Positions 25,997 through 37,995 of a DNA stretch of 64,000 nt are shown piece by piece. The stretch's first letter is position 1. Each line of letters opens with the position of its first letter. The position numbers and the translations under genes are program-made. Below the pieces are notes generated by a model. That model ran no database searches and was not told where the DNA came from. It worked only from the letters and a program-made list of their open reading frames with translations. This DNA is from Brachynemurus nebulosus (taxonomy: Eukaryota > Arthropoda > Insecta > Neuroptera > Myrmeleontidae), in the NCBI GenBank assembly GCA_035578155.1, contig JAPWDM010000004.1:54811876-54875875 (forward strand). The letters run 5' to 3'.

Positions 25997-26978
25997 TATT
26001 AGAATTTATATGTATCCGTTAACTAGTACTCTTCCGAATGGAATGACGTTTGGCAACGAACATTGTAACATTGCAAGTAATTGCGTTACGAGTTACAACT
26101 TAAAAATAAAATTATTTTTATGCTTATATAATTATACTAACTGACTATTCGTATGTTAACATAAAAACAGAATGAAAAATTTTATGCTTAGTAGATATGG
26201 TGTAACAGCGTGAATTATTTGAGGATTTCCATTTTTATGGTAGCCAGATTATTGTGTTCATCAACAAATTGTTTAGATAGCAGCTGTTAGCTACGGGCAG
26301 GGGTTGGGTCGATTTCTATAGTAAAGAGGCTTAGAGTCCTTTCAAAATATAATTTTGTAACGCAAAAATGACTCCATACTAAATCTCTCTAGTCAGTGTT
26401 TGCCAGCAGCATCGCTTAATGCACCTTCTTGCGTGCATTCCATACTTTAAATGGTATGAACAAATTTTCTGATGACCTTTTGAATTGAAAATTTTTTCAG
26501 TTTTTCATAATTTCCCTTCTTAACCTTGTTACTACGGAAATTATGATTTTCATTTGATTTTTTCAAATTAATTTTTAAATGACATTTATATTTTGTAAAA
26601 TTTGATTAAATTTTTTAAGAAATCTAACATGTCATCAGCTGTTCCACCAAAGTCGTCAACAGGTAGTTTATTTAATGCACACAAAAAAGGCAAAACGTTT
26701 GCTGGCACATTATTTAAAAATATTTGTTCTCATCATTTGAAATGTTTTTTTATTACAAATAATAAATTTCTACATCATTTTTATCGAACGGTGGCTTTTC
26801 ATTTACAGAATCCGCCAATACCCGTTCTGATGTAGTTTAAAATTGAATATTTTGACTTGGCCGAGTCATTTTTGTTTTGCTTTGAAAACAAATATTTTCA
26901 AAAGCAAGCAATATATATAATAAATATAAAAAATAAGTGGTTAACGACTCACCAAAGTAAACGTCGGTTGGTCACCAC
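25997..26978. other. Left flank of gypsy element, unassigned
   Basis: Contains two small plus-strand open frames (26602-26835 and 26857-27051, the second running into the LTR). Neither resembles a known domain. They might be degraded transposon coding, but this is not supported. Confidence 0.35.
26356..26376 (-). mobile_element. 21 bp copy of the gypsy LTR 3' tip
   Basis: TGTAACGCAAAAATGACTCC matches the first bases of the LTR at 26979 with a single A inserted, then similarity stops. It is preceded by ATTT. Either a relic of a second LTR or a recombination footprint. Confidence 0.45.
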
Positions 26979-27195
26979 TGTAACGCAAAATGACTCCAAT
27001 TATTTCTTCGAAAATAAAACTACAAATCTCTGCTTCAAATGTCCGAAATAGACTCCTTTATTTTTATTATTTTAGTTGCTAGGAAAACTAATCCAATAGT
27101 TATAATTTCAACATTTCATATTTCACACGGCAATCTTGTATGAATTTACAAAATTAAGAAATTTACATTTTCACGGCAATCTTGTGCCCGGTACA
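26979..27195 (-). mobile_element. Gypsy LTR, minus orientation
   Basis: A 217 bp LTR beginning TGTACCGGGCACAAGATTGC on the minus strand and ending GCGTTACA. It contains a repeated CAAGATTGCCGTG block. By eye it is identical to the LTR at 29249-29465 but inverted. The TG end joins reverse-transcriptase coding sequence directly. Confidence 0.9.
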
Positions 27196-27903
27196 AAATT
27201 TCTTAACTGCTTTTGATCTTTGGGAACTCGGAAATTCTTAATTGTCTGAGTTTTAGCCTCAGATGGTTTGATTCCTTCCGAATTAATATTATGTCCCAAA
27301 AACTCAAGTTCGGATACACCAAAGATACTTTTTTTAGGATTAATAACTATACCAGCTTCATTTAGTTTACTAAATACTGTTCGTAAATGAAGCAAGTGTT
27401 CTTTTTTATTGCTGCTAGCAATCAACAAATCATCAAGATATGCAAACACAAAGTTGCAATCTTTTAAAACTTCAGACATGAAACGTGAAAAAGTTTGTGC
27501 CGCTCCACATAATCCAAACGGCATTCTTACAAATTCAAATAAACCAAAAGGCGTAATAATAGCTGTTTTCGGAATATCCTCTTCAGCTACTTTAATCTGA
27601 TAATAAGCACGTTTCAAGTCTATTTTTGAAAAAATTGTTTTATTATACAAGTCAATATTAAAATCATGTATATTAGGAATTGGATACCTGTCCGGAATCG
27701 TAATCAAATTTAATCTACGGTAGTCACCGCAAGCGCGATAAGTACCGTCAGATTTCTTAACCATTAACAAGGGTGAAGCCCATTCCGAAGAAGAAGGTCT
27801 ACAAATTCCCAAATCCATTAATTCTTTAAAATGTGCTTTTGCAGCATCCAACTCCTCTGGATTAAGCCGGCGAGAACGACAATGTAAGGGATGTCCTTTA
27901 GTA
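27171..27903 (-). pseudogene. pol: Ty3/gypsy pol: reverse transcriptase, truncated
   Basis: The minus-strand frame opens upstream of its first Met in typical gypsy RT sequence (a [12 protein letters not shown] block at about 27900-27855) and continues for 226 codons. It carries the RT motifs in order: [11 protein letters not shown], the catalytic Asp of [10 protein letters not shown] (about 77-86), VRMPFGL (about 108-114), the YLDD box (138-141) and FLGHNI (about 184-189). RT converts element RNA to cDNA in cytoplasmic particles. After residue F219 the frame passes into the LTR, so the RT thumb, RNase H, integrase and polypurine tract are missing on this strand. At the other end it abuts, head to head, the integrase on the plus strand. 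Confidence 0.92.
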
Positions 27904-28784
27904 ATAATATTGTTAAATCATGCCATAAATGTCAGAGAAACAAAATTTCTAGACACAACGTGGCACAGTTAAAACCCATAATCGAACCAGATGATAGATT
28001 TTCATCAATTCACCTGGATATAATTGGACCTCTGCCAATTTGTAATGATTACAAATTTGTTCTATCAATCGTTGATAGATTTTCAAGGTGGGTTGAAGCT
28101 ATTCCTTTAAAGGATAGTTATGCTTCAACTATAATTAAAAGTATTGTCGATGCATGGATTAGTCGTTATGGTATACCGACGTCCATCACAACTGACAGAG
28201 GTAGCCAATTTTTAAGTTCCGAATGGAAACAATTTGTTAATAAATTTTTAATCAAACATATTTTAACTACTAGTTACCATCCACAAAGTAATGGGATGGT
28301 AGAAAGATTTAATAAAACTTTGAAACAATCAATAAAGTGTTGTTTCAAAGATAATAATTGGCTTGAAGTTCTTCCTTGGGTGTTATTACACTTGAGAACT
28401 TCAGTACGAGAAGATATAAAAACTTCTCCTTCACAAATTTTATACGGTAATCCATTAAGGTTACCATTCCAATTAATATCATATTGTAACTCAAATGATA
28501 GTAAATTGAGTCAATATGATTTTGCGAATGCTTTATCAAATAGCATTCAAAATACAAAATATTTTTTTACGAAATTTTATAAAAATAAAAGTTTCGTAGA
28601 TGCGAATCTATCGTCTGCCAAATTTGTATATATTAGGGACGATAGAGTTAAATCTTCACTGGCTCCTAATTATTTGGGACCCTTTGAAGTAATTGAAAGG
28701 GGAGATAAATATTTTAAGCTTAAAATAAATAATAGATTGGATAATGTATCGATCGATCGATTAAAAACGGCATATGTGATTTAA
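27891..28784 (+). CDS. pol: Ty3/gypsy pol: integrase
   Basis: The open frame is 297 codons without stops. Only the second half of the zinc-binding motif remains (C11-x2-C14). The His pair was lost at the junction with the inverted RT, so this is an N-terminally truncated pol product and not a native start. The catalytic core is intact: D43 (HLDIIGP), D102 (TTDRGSQF) and E138 (GMVERFNKT), a D-x58-D-x35-E spacing typical of retroviral-type integrases. A C-terminal GPF/Y module ([11 protein letters not shown], about 261-271) precedes the end. It would join cDNA ends to chromosomal DNA. The lack of decay agrees with the identical LTRs and a young insertion. Confidence 0.92.
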   Translation: MSFSNNIVKSCHKCQRNKISRHNVAQLKPIIEPDDRFSSIHLDIIGPLPICNDYKFVLSIVDRFSRWVEAIPLKDSYASTIIKSIVDAWISRYGIPTSITTDRGSQFLSSEWKQFVNKFLIKHILTTSYHPQSNGMVERFNKTLKQSIKCCFKDNNWLEVLPWVLLHLRTSVREDIKTSPSQILYGNPLRLPFQLISYCNSNDSKLSQYDFANALSNSIQNTKYFFTKFYKNKSFVDANLSSAKFVYIRDDRVKSSLAPNYLGPFEVIERGDKYFKLKINNRLDNVSIDRLKTAYVI

Positions 28785-29006
28785 TTTTATGTAATGTTTA
28801 ATTACATAAAAGCTTGTAAATATTTATCTGTATATATAAAATAAGTCTGTAAATATTTTAATGTACATATTTTGTTGGGATTGTTTTCTGCCGTTTATTT
28901 GTTTTGTTACAGGTTCGGATATCTACTTTCTGGAAGAATTTCTGGAAAAAGAAAAAACATCCGAATCGTGAAGCATATAGATATGCATATCTATACTTTA
29001 ATTCTA

Positions 29007-29064
<58 letters not shown>

Positions 29065-29248
29065 TCATATTTAATTCAATATTTGCATGAATTGTAATTA
29101 TTTAACATTGTATTTTGGGGAGTTTTTATGTATTCAGGATACAGTTAAAATTGTTTCCTGGAAACTTTTCTCCTCAAAAGGAAATTTTTTTTTTTTTTTT
29201 TTTAGTTGTTGCTCGGAAAATTTATTTTTTTTTGCGATGGGGGGCGTA
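28785..29248 (+). other. Gypsy 3' untranslated region and polypurine tract
   Basis: Non-coding between integrase stop and LTR. Contains an inverted pair TTCGGAT/ATCCGAA at about 28914-28968, a (TA)n tract and, just before the LTR, GCGATGGGGGGCGTA, a plausible polypurine tract for plus-strand priming. Confidence 0.6.
29011..29061. repeat. (TA)n tract in gypsy 3' UTR
   Basis: Short TA run inside the element. Confidence 0.93.
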
Positions 29249-29465
29249 TGTACCGGGCACAAGATTGCCGTGAAAATGTAAATTTCTTAATTTTGTAAAT
29301 TCATACAAGATTGCCGTGTGAAATATGAAATGTTGAAATTATAACTATTGGATTAGTTTTCCTAGCAACTAAAATAATAAAAATAAAGGAGTCTATTTCG
29401 GACATTTGAAGCAGAGATTTGTAGTTTTATTTTCGAAGAAATAATTGGAGTCATTTTGCGTTACA
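29249..29465 (+). mobile_element. Gypsy LTR, plus orientation
   Basis: 217 bp, TGTACCGGG...GCGTTACA, the inverted twin of 26979-27195. Contains an AATAAA-like signal (AATAAAGGAG near 29380). The outer flank ATTTC does not match the other outer flank, so there is no target duplication across the whole structure. Confidence 0.92.
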
Positions 29466-30367
29466 ATTTCATTCTGATTGTTAGAAAACGGATCTTTCAA
29501 CTTATTCAAAATTGTTACATTTCACAGTAAGCTACTGTTTTGTTACTGTTACTGTTTGAAGTAACGAGAAAAACGTACGGTAAAGTTAATATGAACTAAA
29601 CATGGAGATTAGCACATTTTACAAGTACAGTCGGCACTATGGGAGTGTTACAGCACGGGACTAAAATCACAGATTCATAATGAGATAAAAAAAAATAAAT
29701 ATGTAGACGCCAGTAACTAGTTGACTGCTATGTACCTGTACTACGACAATAACAAAACAAACATTTTGCGTGTACTTACCCACAGCGTTTGATTGTGTTT
29801 GTCACACTAAAGTGGTGAAAGTAATATTGGTTGTAACACTTTGGTAGTGCATTCGGTGGTGAACTGGATCGATTCCGGAACATGAACAATTGCATATGAA
29901 ATCAATTGTAGGTAGCGACAAATAAAAGGCTCACCAATCGATGAACATTAATTATAACAAATGAAGTTGGCGGTTTATATTCGCTTTACAAACTAAAGCA
30001 TCTGCATTTGGAAATCAATATTAACTTATCGTAACAAGCCCAATAATCAGCTCATAATAATAAAAATAAACATTGTTTAATAAATGATAACATAATGGAT
30101 TTCGATAAATTACGACAATGTATTGCATAAAATTTGGTTACGGTAGTTGGTAAACATAACGTTTTTATAAGAAGACTTTAAGTAAACAATAACAGAAAAT
30201 AAAACAAAATTTAGTTACGGTAGTCGGTAAACATGACGTTTTTATAAAAATATACTTTTAACTATATTTATCAGTAATATTTTCAACTAAAAATAACCTT
30301 TCTTTAAAATTATGAAGTGGCACCAATGATACTTTACTACTCTTCATGTATAGCTTGCGTGTATACA
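29466..30367. other. Non-coding stretch
   Basis: Contains a local duplication (AAATTTGGTTACGGTAGTTG at about 30130 and AAATTTAGTTACGGTAGTCG at about 30209, each followed by GTAAACAT(A/G)ACG). No gene is recognised. Confidence 0.4.
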
Positions 30368-30375
30368 CTATACAC

Positions 30376-30939
30376 TAGAGATGATCGATATATCGATAAC
30401 TGTTATTTTATAACTAGTATAGAAAAATAACAGTTATCGTCAATAACTGGAATACCCAGTAACTGGTTACTTAAATAACTCCTTTGGAAATATCGATAAC
30501 ATAGGTCAATATTAATATATTCGAAAGCAAGGATCACAGTAATTTATTTTAACCACCTACGGAGAATTTCAAAATAATAACGCCCCAGGCAAGTTACACA
30601 TTTTCTATTGTAGCACATTTAAAAAACCCTTAAAAACGAACTATTGTCTATTGTACAGTTATCTATTTATATTTGTAATTTTGTATTCATAAAATTGTTA
30701 AAATTGTGTATATAAAGCCTAAATCCTTGTATAGACAAGTATTTGAACAGATATTGCACTACAATAAAGCAAAAAATGTTCTTTGTGTCCGTCAGTATTA
30801 TAGATCTGTGCATATTTCACTAACAGATACGCATATCGAGTATCTTACAATATGTTAAAATATCCAAATACCATACCAGTTATTATAATAACTGTTATAA
30901 ATAACAGTTATTAGAAAATAACCGTTTAGCTCATCTCTA
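30376..30939. mobile_element. hAT MITE with perfect 8 bp TSD
   Basis: The 564 bp element is flanked by CTATACAC at 30368-30375 and 30940-30947. Ends are TAGAGATGATCG and, inward from the right, TAGAGATGAGCT, matching the YAGNG-type start of hAT elements. Subterminal regions are rich in AATAACTGTTAT inverted motifs on both sides. Confidence 0.85.
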
Positions 30940-30947
30940 CTATACAC

Positions 30948-31880
30948 TATGTATTGTAATTTTTAATACCATTATAGATTAATGTATAAGCTTCAAATTC
31001 TTAAATTAAGTTACACTAAATACTAATATTTCAAACTAATTTCATTTTATGATGCAAAAATATTAACAATTAGAGAATTTTGGGTACGAAATATGTATTA
31101 TAAAATCTAAATTACCAGCATGTCCAATAATTTAGAATTTGTTAATAAAAAAAATAAAAATAAACTTAAGTAATTTTTTTCTTCATTTATGTTTGTACAT
31201 TAGATCAGATTTATCGAAATATAGATTATACAAAAACTATAAATTTGCATTGTATGTAGCTAGAAAACCAACACCAAGAGCTATAAACTTCTGACGATAG
31301 CAATCGATTTCGCTCCACCGGTATCTGCAGCTCTTATTTGAACAATTTTTTGATTAAATTAATAGCTTGACCGTAATAAAAATAGAACTCTTAAAAAATT
31401 CACCCTCTATTTTAATCAAAAGTCATGCTATAGTTAAATTTAATAAATTGTCGCTTCGAAACATTAATTAATTAATTCAATGGTAAATCTAAATTTACTA
31501 TTTTAATATATTGTATATTTTATTACAAAAATATTAAATCGGTGTATGTTTCTGAATTAATTGATTTCCGATCGCAATGAAAAATTATAACTTTTGCGTG
31601 AATGACTTTATTGCATTAAAATGGATAATATTATAAAGAGGATGAACGTGCCATCTATAGCCAAGTAGAGAATTATATTCAGTATATAATGCAGTATGCA
31701 GGCTGATTTGTTATTTTTATTATGTATCAATACATAGAGTGTGAAAAGCGTAAAACTTATAGTACAATCCTATAATCTGTAGCTCATCAAAACATTTCCG
31801 ATTTAGGTTCTATCCGACGCACAGTGGTCCCAATCTCCGAAAAGCTGTCAATAATATGAAGACATTATTTGACTGTAGCA
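30948..31880. other. Non-coding stretch with no recognised feature
   Basis: AT-rich DNA. No coding, RNA or repeat feature was supported. Confidence 0.4.
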
Positions 31881-32120
31881 AAATTCGGTATATGGAAGTT
31901 TTTGGGGTCGCTGATTACGAATATAAACTCCATTTTTGAAAAAAACAAAATAGCGGACCCAAAATGGCGGGTCATTTAGTATAAAACTACATCTATTCCC
32001 AAGAAAGTCGGTAGGTGGCGGTTTTTGAAGTTACTGATTACAAATATGAATTTCATTTCTGGAAAAAACAAAATGGCGGACACAAAATGACAGATCACTA
32101 AGTGCAAAATTGCATCTATA
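31881..32120 (+). repeat. Two ~122 bp tandem units (AAAATGGCGGAC)
   Basis: Unit 1 starts about 31881 and unit 2 about 32003. Both contain CTGATTAC(G/A)AATATGAA-like, AAAACAAAAT(A/G)GCGGAC and ATCTAT(T/A)C blocks in the same order. Similar tandem phrases occur widely in insect repeats. No function is implied. Confidence 0.65.
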
Positions 32121-32809
32121 CTCACAAAATCCGCACTCTAAATTTAGACGAAAATTAAGTATTCCAATTTTTTAGTTTCATATTTCGTGTGGGAAACTTT
32201 TAAAGAGTCTTGTTATAGGAAATATGAAAAATATAAAAAAAAAAATACAAAATCGGAATAGCATTCGCCGAGTATTCGGCTCTTAGGCCAGCACCTTGGC
32301 TGAATGTTCAATACATAATTTTAAATGTTATAACACATATTCATATTGTTTATTTTATCATATGTTACGTAATGTAATATTTAACATAATATCATATAAT
32401 CTAACCTAACTTATCCTAAAAACCGTTGAGGCAGCTAGTAGCAGCCAATTTTTTAATATGTTTTAAAAAACTATACAATTATCAGCCTAAAGTTGGTTTC
32501 GAGGCAGGATGTAGCAAGATTTTTTACTATTTGCTTTTTTGCTAACAAGTTTTTTAAAATCAGTCGTCAAAATTAGGCTAAGAAGATCAACAATTGGCTC
32601 ATTAGCATGTTGCGAATATTATTTTTGATCCACAGATTACTATTGTACTGACTTTCAGAAGAACAATCCGTTTTACAGAGTTGAAAAATATTAACTTATA
32701 CGATTTTTATGCCTGTTTGAAAAAAGTTATTTTACACGTTTATACGAGACCAATTATGACGCTCCCGATGGTTACAAAAGAATTGATATATATGTATATA
32801 TATATATAT

Positions 32810-32877
<68 letters not shown>

Positions 32878-32878
32878 G

Positions 32879-32961
<83 letters not shown>

Positions 32962-34365
32962 AAAGTAATCCGACGATAATAGTTTTGCCCGGTTGACTTT
33001 CAGAGTACATGTGCTATTCGCTTCCTATTATTTATACGATTAAATACAAATAATATAATTTTGGAATTACGAAGCAAACTGTAACACAACATATTTGAAG
33101 TACTAGCCAACACACTCTTAGTTTTATAAGAAGAAACAAAGTGGAAAAATTGAAAATTAGGCTATGGCTATAAGATTAAATGATATCTTTGATACCTTTG
33201 ATACCTGATGATACCTTTTAAAATTAAGCTATGGCTATAAGAATGAGATGAATTAAAACCATTGATGAAAATGTGACTATTCAGTTAAGCTTCACTTCTA
33301 TTTTCAATGGATAGATAAAGATAGGAAATCGACCAAAATTCGATCTGTAATAAACGGGTGACACACTACTGGGGTAGAGAAACCATCGACATCATAAAGT
33401 ATGGGTATATTAATATGTATTTTAATTTAAATCGAAGTCGTGTTGGTTACATCAATAATTCAAAGTTAACTGAACTTTTGCTAGCTGTTAGTAAGTGACT
33501 GGACATGACTAATAATACTAAATATTTAAATTAACATGAAATTAACTGGACTGTAATTTACTCATATATTTAATTCAATATTTAAATAGTGTTTATCACT
33601 GAAAAGTCGAAGTATAGTATGTTTTCGTCTAGAAAGGCACGATTCGTGACTTCTACGTCTGAATCTATCCTTGTCCAATACACCAAGCCTTTGTTGTTCT
33701 CTGTTTTATATCTTATAGGTTGTACTGCAAAACTGATTACCAAACGCGGTAAAAATAATTAAAAGTACTATTTATTTATTAAATAAAGTTTAATTTACCA
33801 TCAACAAGGCTGACGCATTTTAGTTATATAACTTAAATGTTTCGAGAATAAATAATCGAAATGTCCAATTTTTATCGTTAGAGAAAATCATTATCGAAAG
33901 TAGCTGTATTCAGATAGAGCGATTTGAAATCTTGCTCAAAGAAAATGTTATTATTTGTTTCTTATTTATAGAGCGCTTCAAAATTTCACTTGAAGCGAAG
34001 CTGTATTAGAACTTACGTGCATTGAAACGGTACTATTTATAGTTTGTATTGTAATTTATATTTTACCTATTATACAGAAATACATAATAATTGAAGAAAA
34101 GGAATCAGTAATTTGTTATTTATATTTATACGTTGTATACTAAAATAAGAAAAATTCGAAACTTATTCGTTTAGTAAAATTCAATTTAAATAGTTGATTC
34201 TAAAAGAAAAAAAATTTTCAATAAATTTAAAATCGTTGACAGTCATTTATATATATTTACATAGTATTATAAAAAACATCTCATATTAACTTTTTCGAAA
34301 AGGTTGTATAACTATATTGGCTTCATCGACAAAAGTTGGCAATATAGCTAGTAAACTTCACATAT
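32121..34365. other. Non-coding stretch
   Basis: Holds a (TA)n tract and a micro-duplication at about 33150-33240 (A(G/A)GCTATGGCTATAAGA twice, with GATACCTTTGATACCTGATG between). No gene is recognised. Confidence 0.4.
32786..32958. repeat. (TA)n tract with TATG interruptions
   Basis: TA run of about 170 bp with several TGTA interruptions. Confidence 0.96.
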
Positions 34366-34621
34366 CACAGTAAAAAAATTTGTATTCTGCGTAAAAAAAA
34401 AAAAAACTAGCGGTTAAAATTTTTGTGTTAAATAATTAACGCAACCCTGCGTTAATGTAACACTTCGTGTTTGTGTTAAATGAAAATATTAACACAAATT
34501 TCTATTTAACAGAATAAAAATTTTAAACTGTTTTGAACAACAGAGAAGTAACACAATCTTTGCGTAGAGCAAAAGAATGTTATAAGTACGTAAGTTATAT
34601 TAGAATATATATCTACCAATA

Positions 34622-34623
<2 letters not shown>

Positions 34624-34693
<70 letters not shown>
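34624..34693. repeat. (TA)n tract
   Basis: TA run directly left of the 34.7-35.06 kb palindrome. Confidence 0.95.
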
Positions 34694-34698
<5 letters not shown>

Positions 34699-34703
34699 AA
34701 AAA

Positions 34704-35060
34704 GATGAGAGTAGTTCTTATTATTAAACAAAACCGAAAAATTCTGTTTTTTCAGTTATTGACGAATATAGTTTTATTAAACGTTTAAAAATGAAATAAT
34801 TTTCTTACATTTTAAGGTTATTTTGTTACAGTTTCATTTACAAAAAATCATGTAAGCTTACCTACATATAAGATTGTATATTATAATATAATACAATCTC
34901 AAGTAAGCTTACATAATTTTTTGTAACTGAATCTGTAATAAAATAACCTTAAAATGTAAGAAAATTATTTCATTTTTAAACGTTTAATAAAACTATATTC
35001 GTCAATAACTGAAAAAACAGAATTTTTCGGTTTTGTTTAATAATAAGAAGTACTCTCATC
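34704..35060. repeat. ~357 bp near-perfect palindrome
   Basis: The arms GATGAGAGTA(G/C)TTCTTATTA and their complement continue inward through AAACAAAACCGAAAAATTCT, TTTTAAACG blocks and GTAAGCTTAC to a centre at about 34884 (AGATTGTATATTATAATATA). There is only a handful of mismatches. It is nested in the MITE beside its (TA)n tract, so probably a second inserted foldback/MITE. Confidence 0.85.
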
Positions 35061-35333
35061 TTTTTTTTATTTTTATATATATTTTCGTAGATATATTATA
35101 TGGAAACAAGTAAGAATTGTCACAAAGAACTGACTTACTTTGCGTTCTTTGAGTCTCATCTATAATAATATATGAACAAAATCGTTATAATTTTTGACTA
35201 TTTTCAAATATCTTAAGCTTCAGTGGAATTAAAGTATTGAATAAAAAAGTTTAACAACTAAATCTGATAAATCTGAAAAATTAACACAAAATATATGTCC
35301 TCTTGTGTGTTAAATCATTGACACAAATCTTCT

Positions 35334-35501
35334 GTAAAGATTTGACCCGTATGCTTTGTGTTACGTTTATATTAACACAAATTTTTTCACTGTGTATCCA
35401 GTATTCAAAATAAAAATGTAAAGATTTGACACGTATGCTTTGTGTTACGTTTATATTAACACAATTTTTTTCACTGTGTATCCAGTATTCAAAATAAAAA
35501 T
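35334..35501 (+). repeat. 84 bp tandem duplication at MITE end
   Basis: 35334-35417 is repeated at 35418-35501 with about two differences (GACCCG against GACACG and one A). The duplicated unit includes the MITE right terminus plus CATCCAGTATTC-type flank. Confidence 0.85.
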
Positions 35502-36496
35502 TACTAAAAGAAAAATAAACTTTTCAAACATGAAAAATATGCAAAAGTTGCAGGTTTGTTTCGTTATTCATATTTTGTTTTACTTACGTTGTTTTAGAAC
35601 TTTTAGATATCCATGTATTACATTTTTAACCCTTCACATGTAAGAATCAATAAAGGAAATAAGTAGGTATTAATAAAATGGAGTGTTCTAAAGAATAACT
35701 TTGAGCTACTGTATACCAAATTTAAATTGGCCAGTGACCTGCGCGAACGGAAGAGGTATAGTAAATAAAAAGAAATAAACTATTGCCAGCTATATACAAA
35801 ATCCTCGAGTGGAGATTTGCCTACTGCGCGTATGACTTTGACAAAATTACACTTGGGCAGCTGTAAAAATGCAGAGAAGTTGGATTTAAGTTACAATTAA
35901 ATTTACTTTTACTTGCGGTAAATACAAAAAATCTATTGTAAAAATAATATGGTTTGTAGGTGAATCTTACACGTCTACACAATGAAAGCATAAAGGAATA
36001 AAAGATGGTACAAACTGTATCAATTTACATTGAGACTCTTGATAATAATTAGTTTTTTGAAATATTTTTAAAACATTCAATTTAATCTAAAATTTAAACT
36101 CGGAGTCTTAATGGTTAACTATTCGAAATCATGTTACGTTGAAAACAAAACTTTTATACAGCAAACAAATTCTAAGAATTTAATCAAACCTCTAAAAATA
36201 TTATTTATTATTAACAAAATAAACAGCAAGAAAAGTTTGAGAAAGTCTGCTCTGCTTCGTATAAATAGGTTACAGAAATATGAGGTAGGCACAGTATATC
36301 TACATGTATTTATAATTGAATTTTGTATTCTCTATATAAACTCTATCGAAGTATAAAAAACTTTGACTGTAGCTGATTTTAAAATTACGTTATCTAGCTA
36401 GTCACAGTGAAACACAAGACGTGGGTGATGAAAAAAAACTTTACGTATTCCATTCGCTATATAGCTAGTGGAAGAAAACAACAATTTTTGAGTTTA
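35502..36496. other. Non-coding stretch
   Basis: An 81-codon Lys/Asn/Ile-rich open frame at 36111-36356 has no recognisable domain and looks like AT-rich noise. Confidence 0.4.
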
Positions 36497-36500
36497 TTAA

Positions 36501-36950
36501 CACTATGAGGCCCGAGCACTTTCATAGTAAACTTCCCCGGAAGCCGGCAATATTTAAAAAAGAACTATATAAACAAATACATAGAATAAAATTATTCAAA
36601 CACTGAATAGATTCAACACAGTTCAACATGTATGTGTAAAACTGTAAACATTCGTACGTGATACGTACATACTACATATACATTGACATTCAAATCAATT
36701 TTGTTCAAAAATATAAATTATATTTTTATGTATTTTTTGTTTATCTTATTAAAAATTTTTATACATAGAAACCAAAAAAGTAGTGTGTGTTGGTATGTAT
36801 TTGTGTGAGTAGGAACACATCCCTGTGATGAGTGATGATAAAGATCGCACATATAATGCGTAACCAACTAATCAATTAATCATTGATCGCGGTCGGCCTC
36901 TGAGGATGTTTTGTTTGGTTTCGGATGCCGGAGCCATGGGACTGAAAGTG
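36501..36950. mobile_element. 450 bp piggyBac-type MITE, TTAA flanks
   Basis: TTAA at 36497-36500 and 36951-36954. Ends CACTATGAGGCCCGAGC and, inward from the right, CACTTTCAGTCCCATGG (about 12 of the first 15 positions alike). No coding capacity. Confidence 0.65.
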
Positions 36951-36954
36951 TTAA

Positions 36955-37995
36955 TCATAACTAATTTTTATTTATTTTTTTTTAATTGTATTATCTATTA
37001 TGCAGATTAATATTTGCACCCGGATTTATTCATAAATTCAACTAGCATAAAGTAACAATAATTTTCAATTTTGCTACCGTTGATTGTACCTACTGATTTA
37101 GATATGAATTAAATTTTTTACCTCTTTATCTTTATAATATCCGTCTGTGCACGTATTACACAAAAACTCCTAGAAGGAATTTCATCAAATGTGTCGTGAT
37201 AACTTTACTTAGATCAATAATATATAATAATGTTATTAAGAAATAAATATGATAACGTTATAATAAAATTAATTTTTGATAACAGATATATAGAATAAAA
37301 AATTAAATAAAAGGCATTGTAAGGTTCTAGGTCAAATTATAATTCTCTCTTATGTCGAAAATGGTTTCTTTGTAAAGGGGTTGGAACTCAACAATCGAAA
37401 TTCACGTATTTTATGAGCTGATAAATCGTAAACGATATTTAATCGCAAAATAATTTATTTTCGTCGCTTTAATTATAATTTTCTTTTATGCCAAGGAGAT
37501 GCGAGTTGGATTTTATAAGGGCTTGCGACTGAATAATTAAAATGCGCGTATTTTAATTTTTGATCTACGTTTTTTTTTCAAGTATCTACTTCTTTCTCAA
37601 ATTGCATTAATTAAGGGTAGTTTGAAGACTACGAGAGTGAGCTCAAAAATTGAAATTATGCTTGTTCAAAAGCTTATAAATAACTCTTAATTCTACTGTA
37701 AAGATTGGCCTGAAATTTCTTTTTTAAATTGTATTCGACTCAGTCACCCTCCTACAAAAAACATTACATTCTTGCCCAGTGTGTTGAGCACAAAAATTTT
37801 AATTGATGGAATACGAAAGCTCATAAATGGCTTCTAATTATGCGCTACTTGTTTTTTTCAATTCTAAAAGGTAGGGGGCCAGATCGAGAGAAGTAAAAAT
37901 TACGAAATCGGTATATGGTAAAGAGTTGCGGCACCTTGTCGCAAAGAGTTCGAGTCATGAAGCGATGATTGATATTTATGTAATTTATTAATTGG
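36955..37995. other. Non-coding stretch with no recognised feature
   Basis: From about 37320 to 37900 similar phrases recur every 110-180 bases (TTATGCCAAGGAG / TTATGTCGAAAATGG, GGGCTTGCGACTGAATAATT / GGGGTTGGAACTCAACAATC), suggesting an old degraded tandem array. Confidence 0.35.

Larger units (their letters stand above)
34366..35394. mobile_element. ~1.03 kb MITE with CACAGT(G)AAAAAATTTGT ends
   Basis: Left end CACAGTAAAAAAATTTGT, right end ACAAATTTTTTCACTGTG, with TAT on both sides (34363-34365 and 35395-35397) as a possible 3 bp duplication. Subterminal TTAACACAAA/TTTGTGTTAA motifs occur many times on both sides. The interior holds a TA tract and a separate palindrome, so it is a composite. 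Confidence 0.6.

Noticed and set aside
26602..27051. gag-like gene upstream of the gypsy pol
   Set aside because: No zinc knuckle or capsid motif, and in the inverted arrangement this DNA lies outside the LTR.
27409..27600. Plus-strand ORF antisense to RT
   Set aside because: Shadow of the reverse-transcriptase frame.
28345..28557. Minus-strand ORF antisense to integrase
   Set aside because: Shadow of the integrase frame, without domain similarity.
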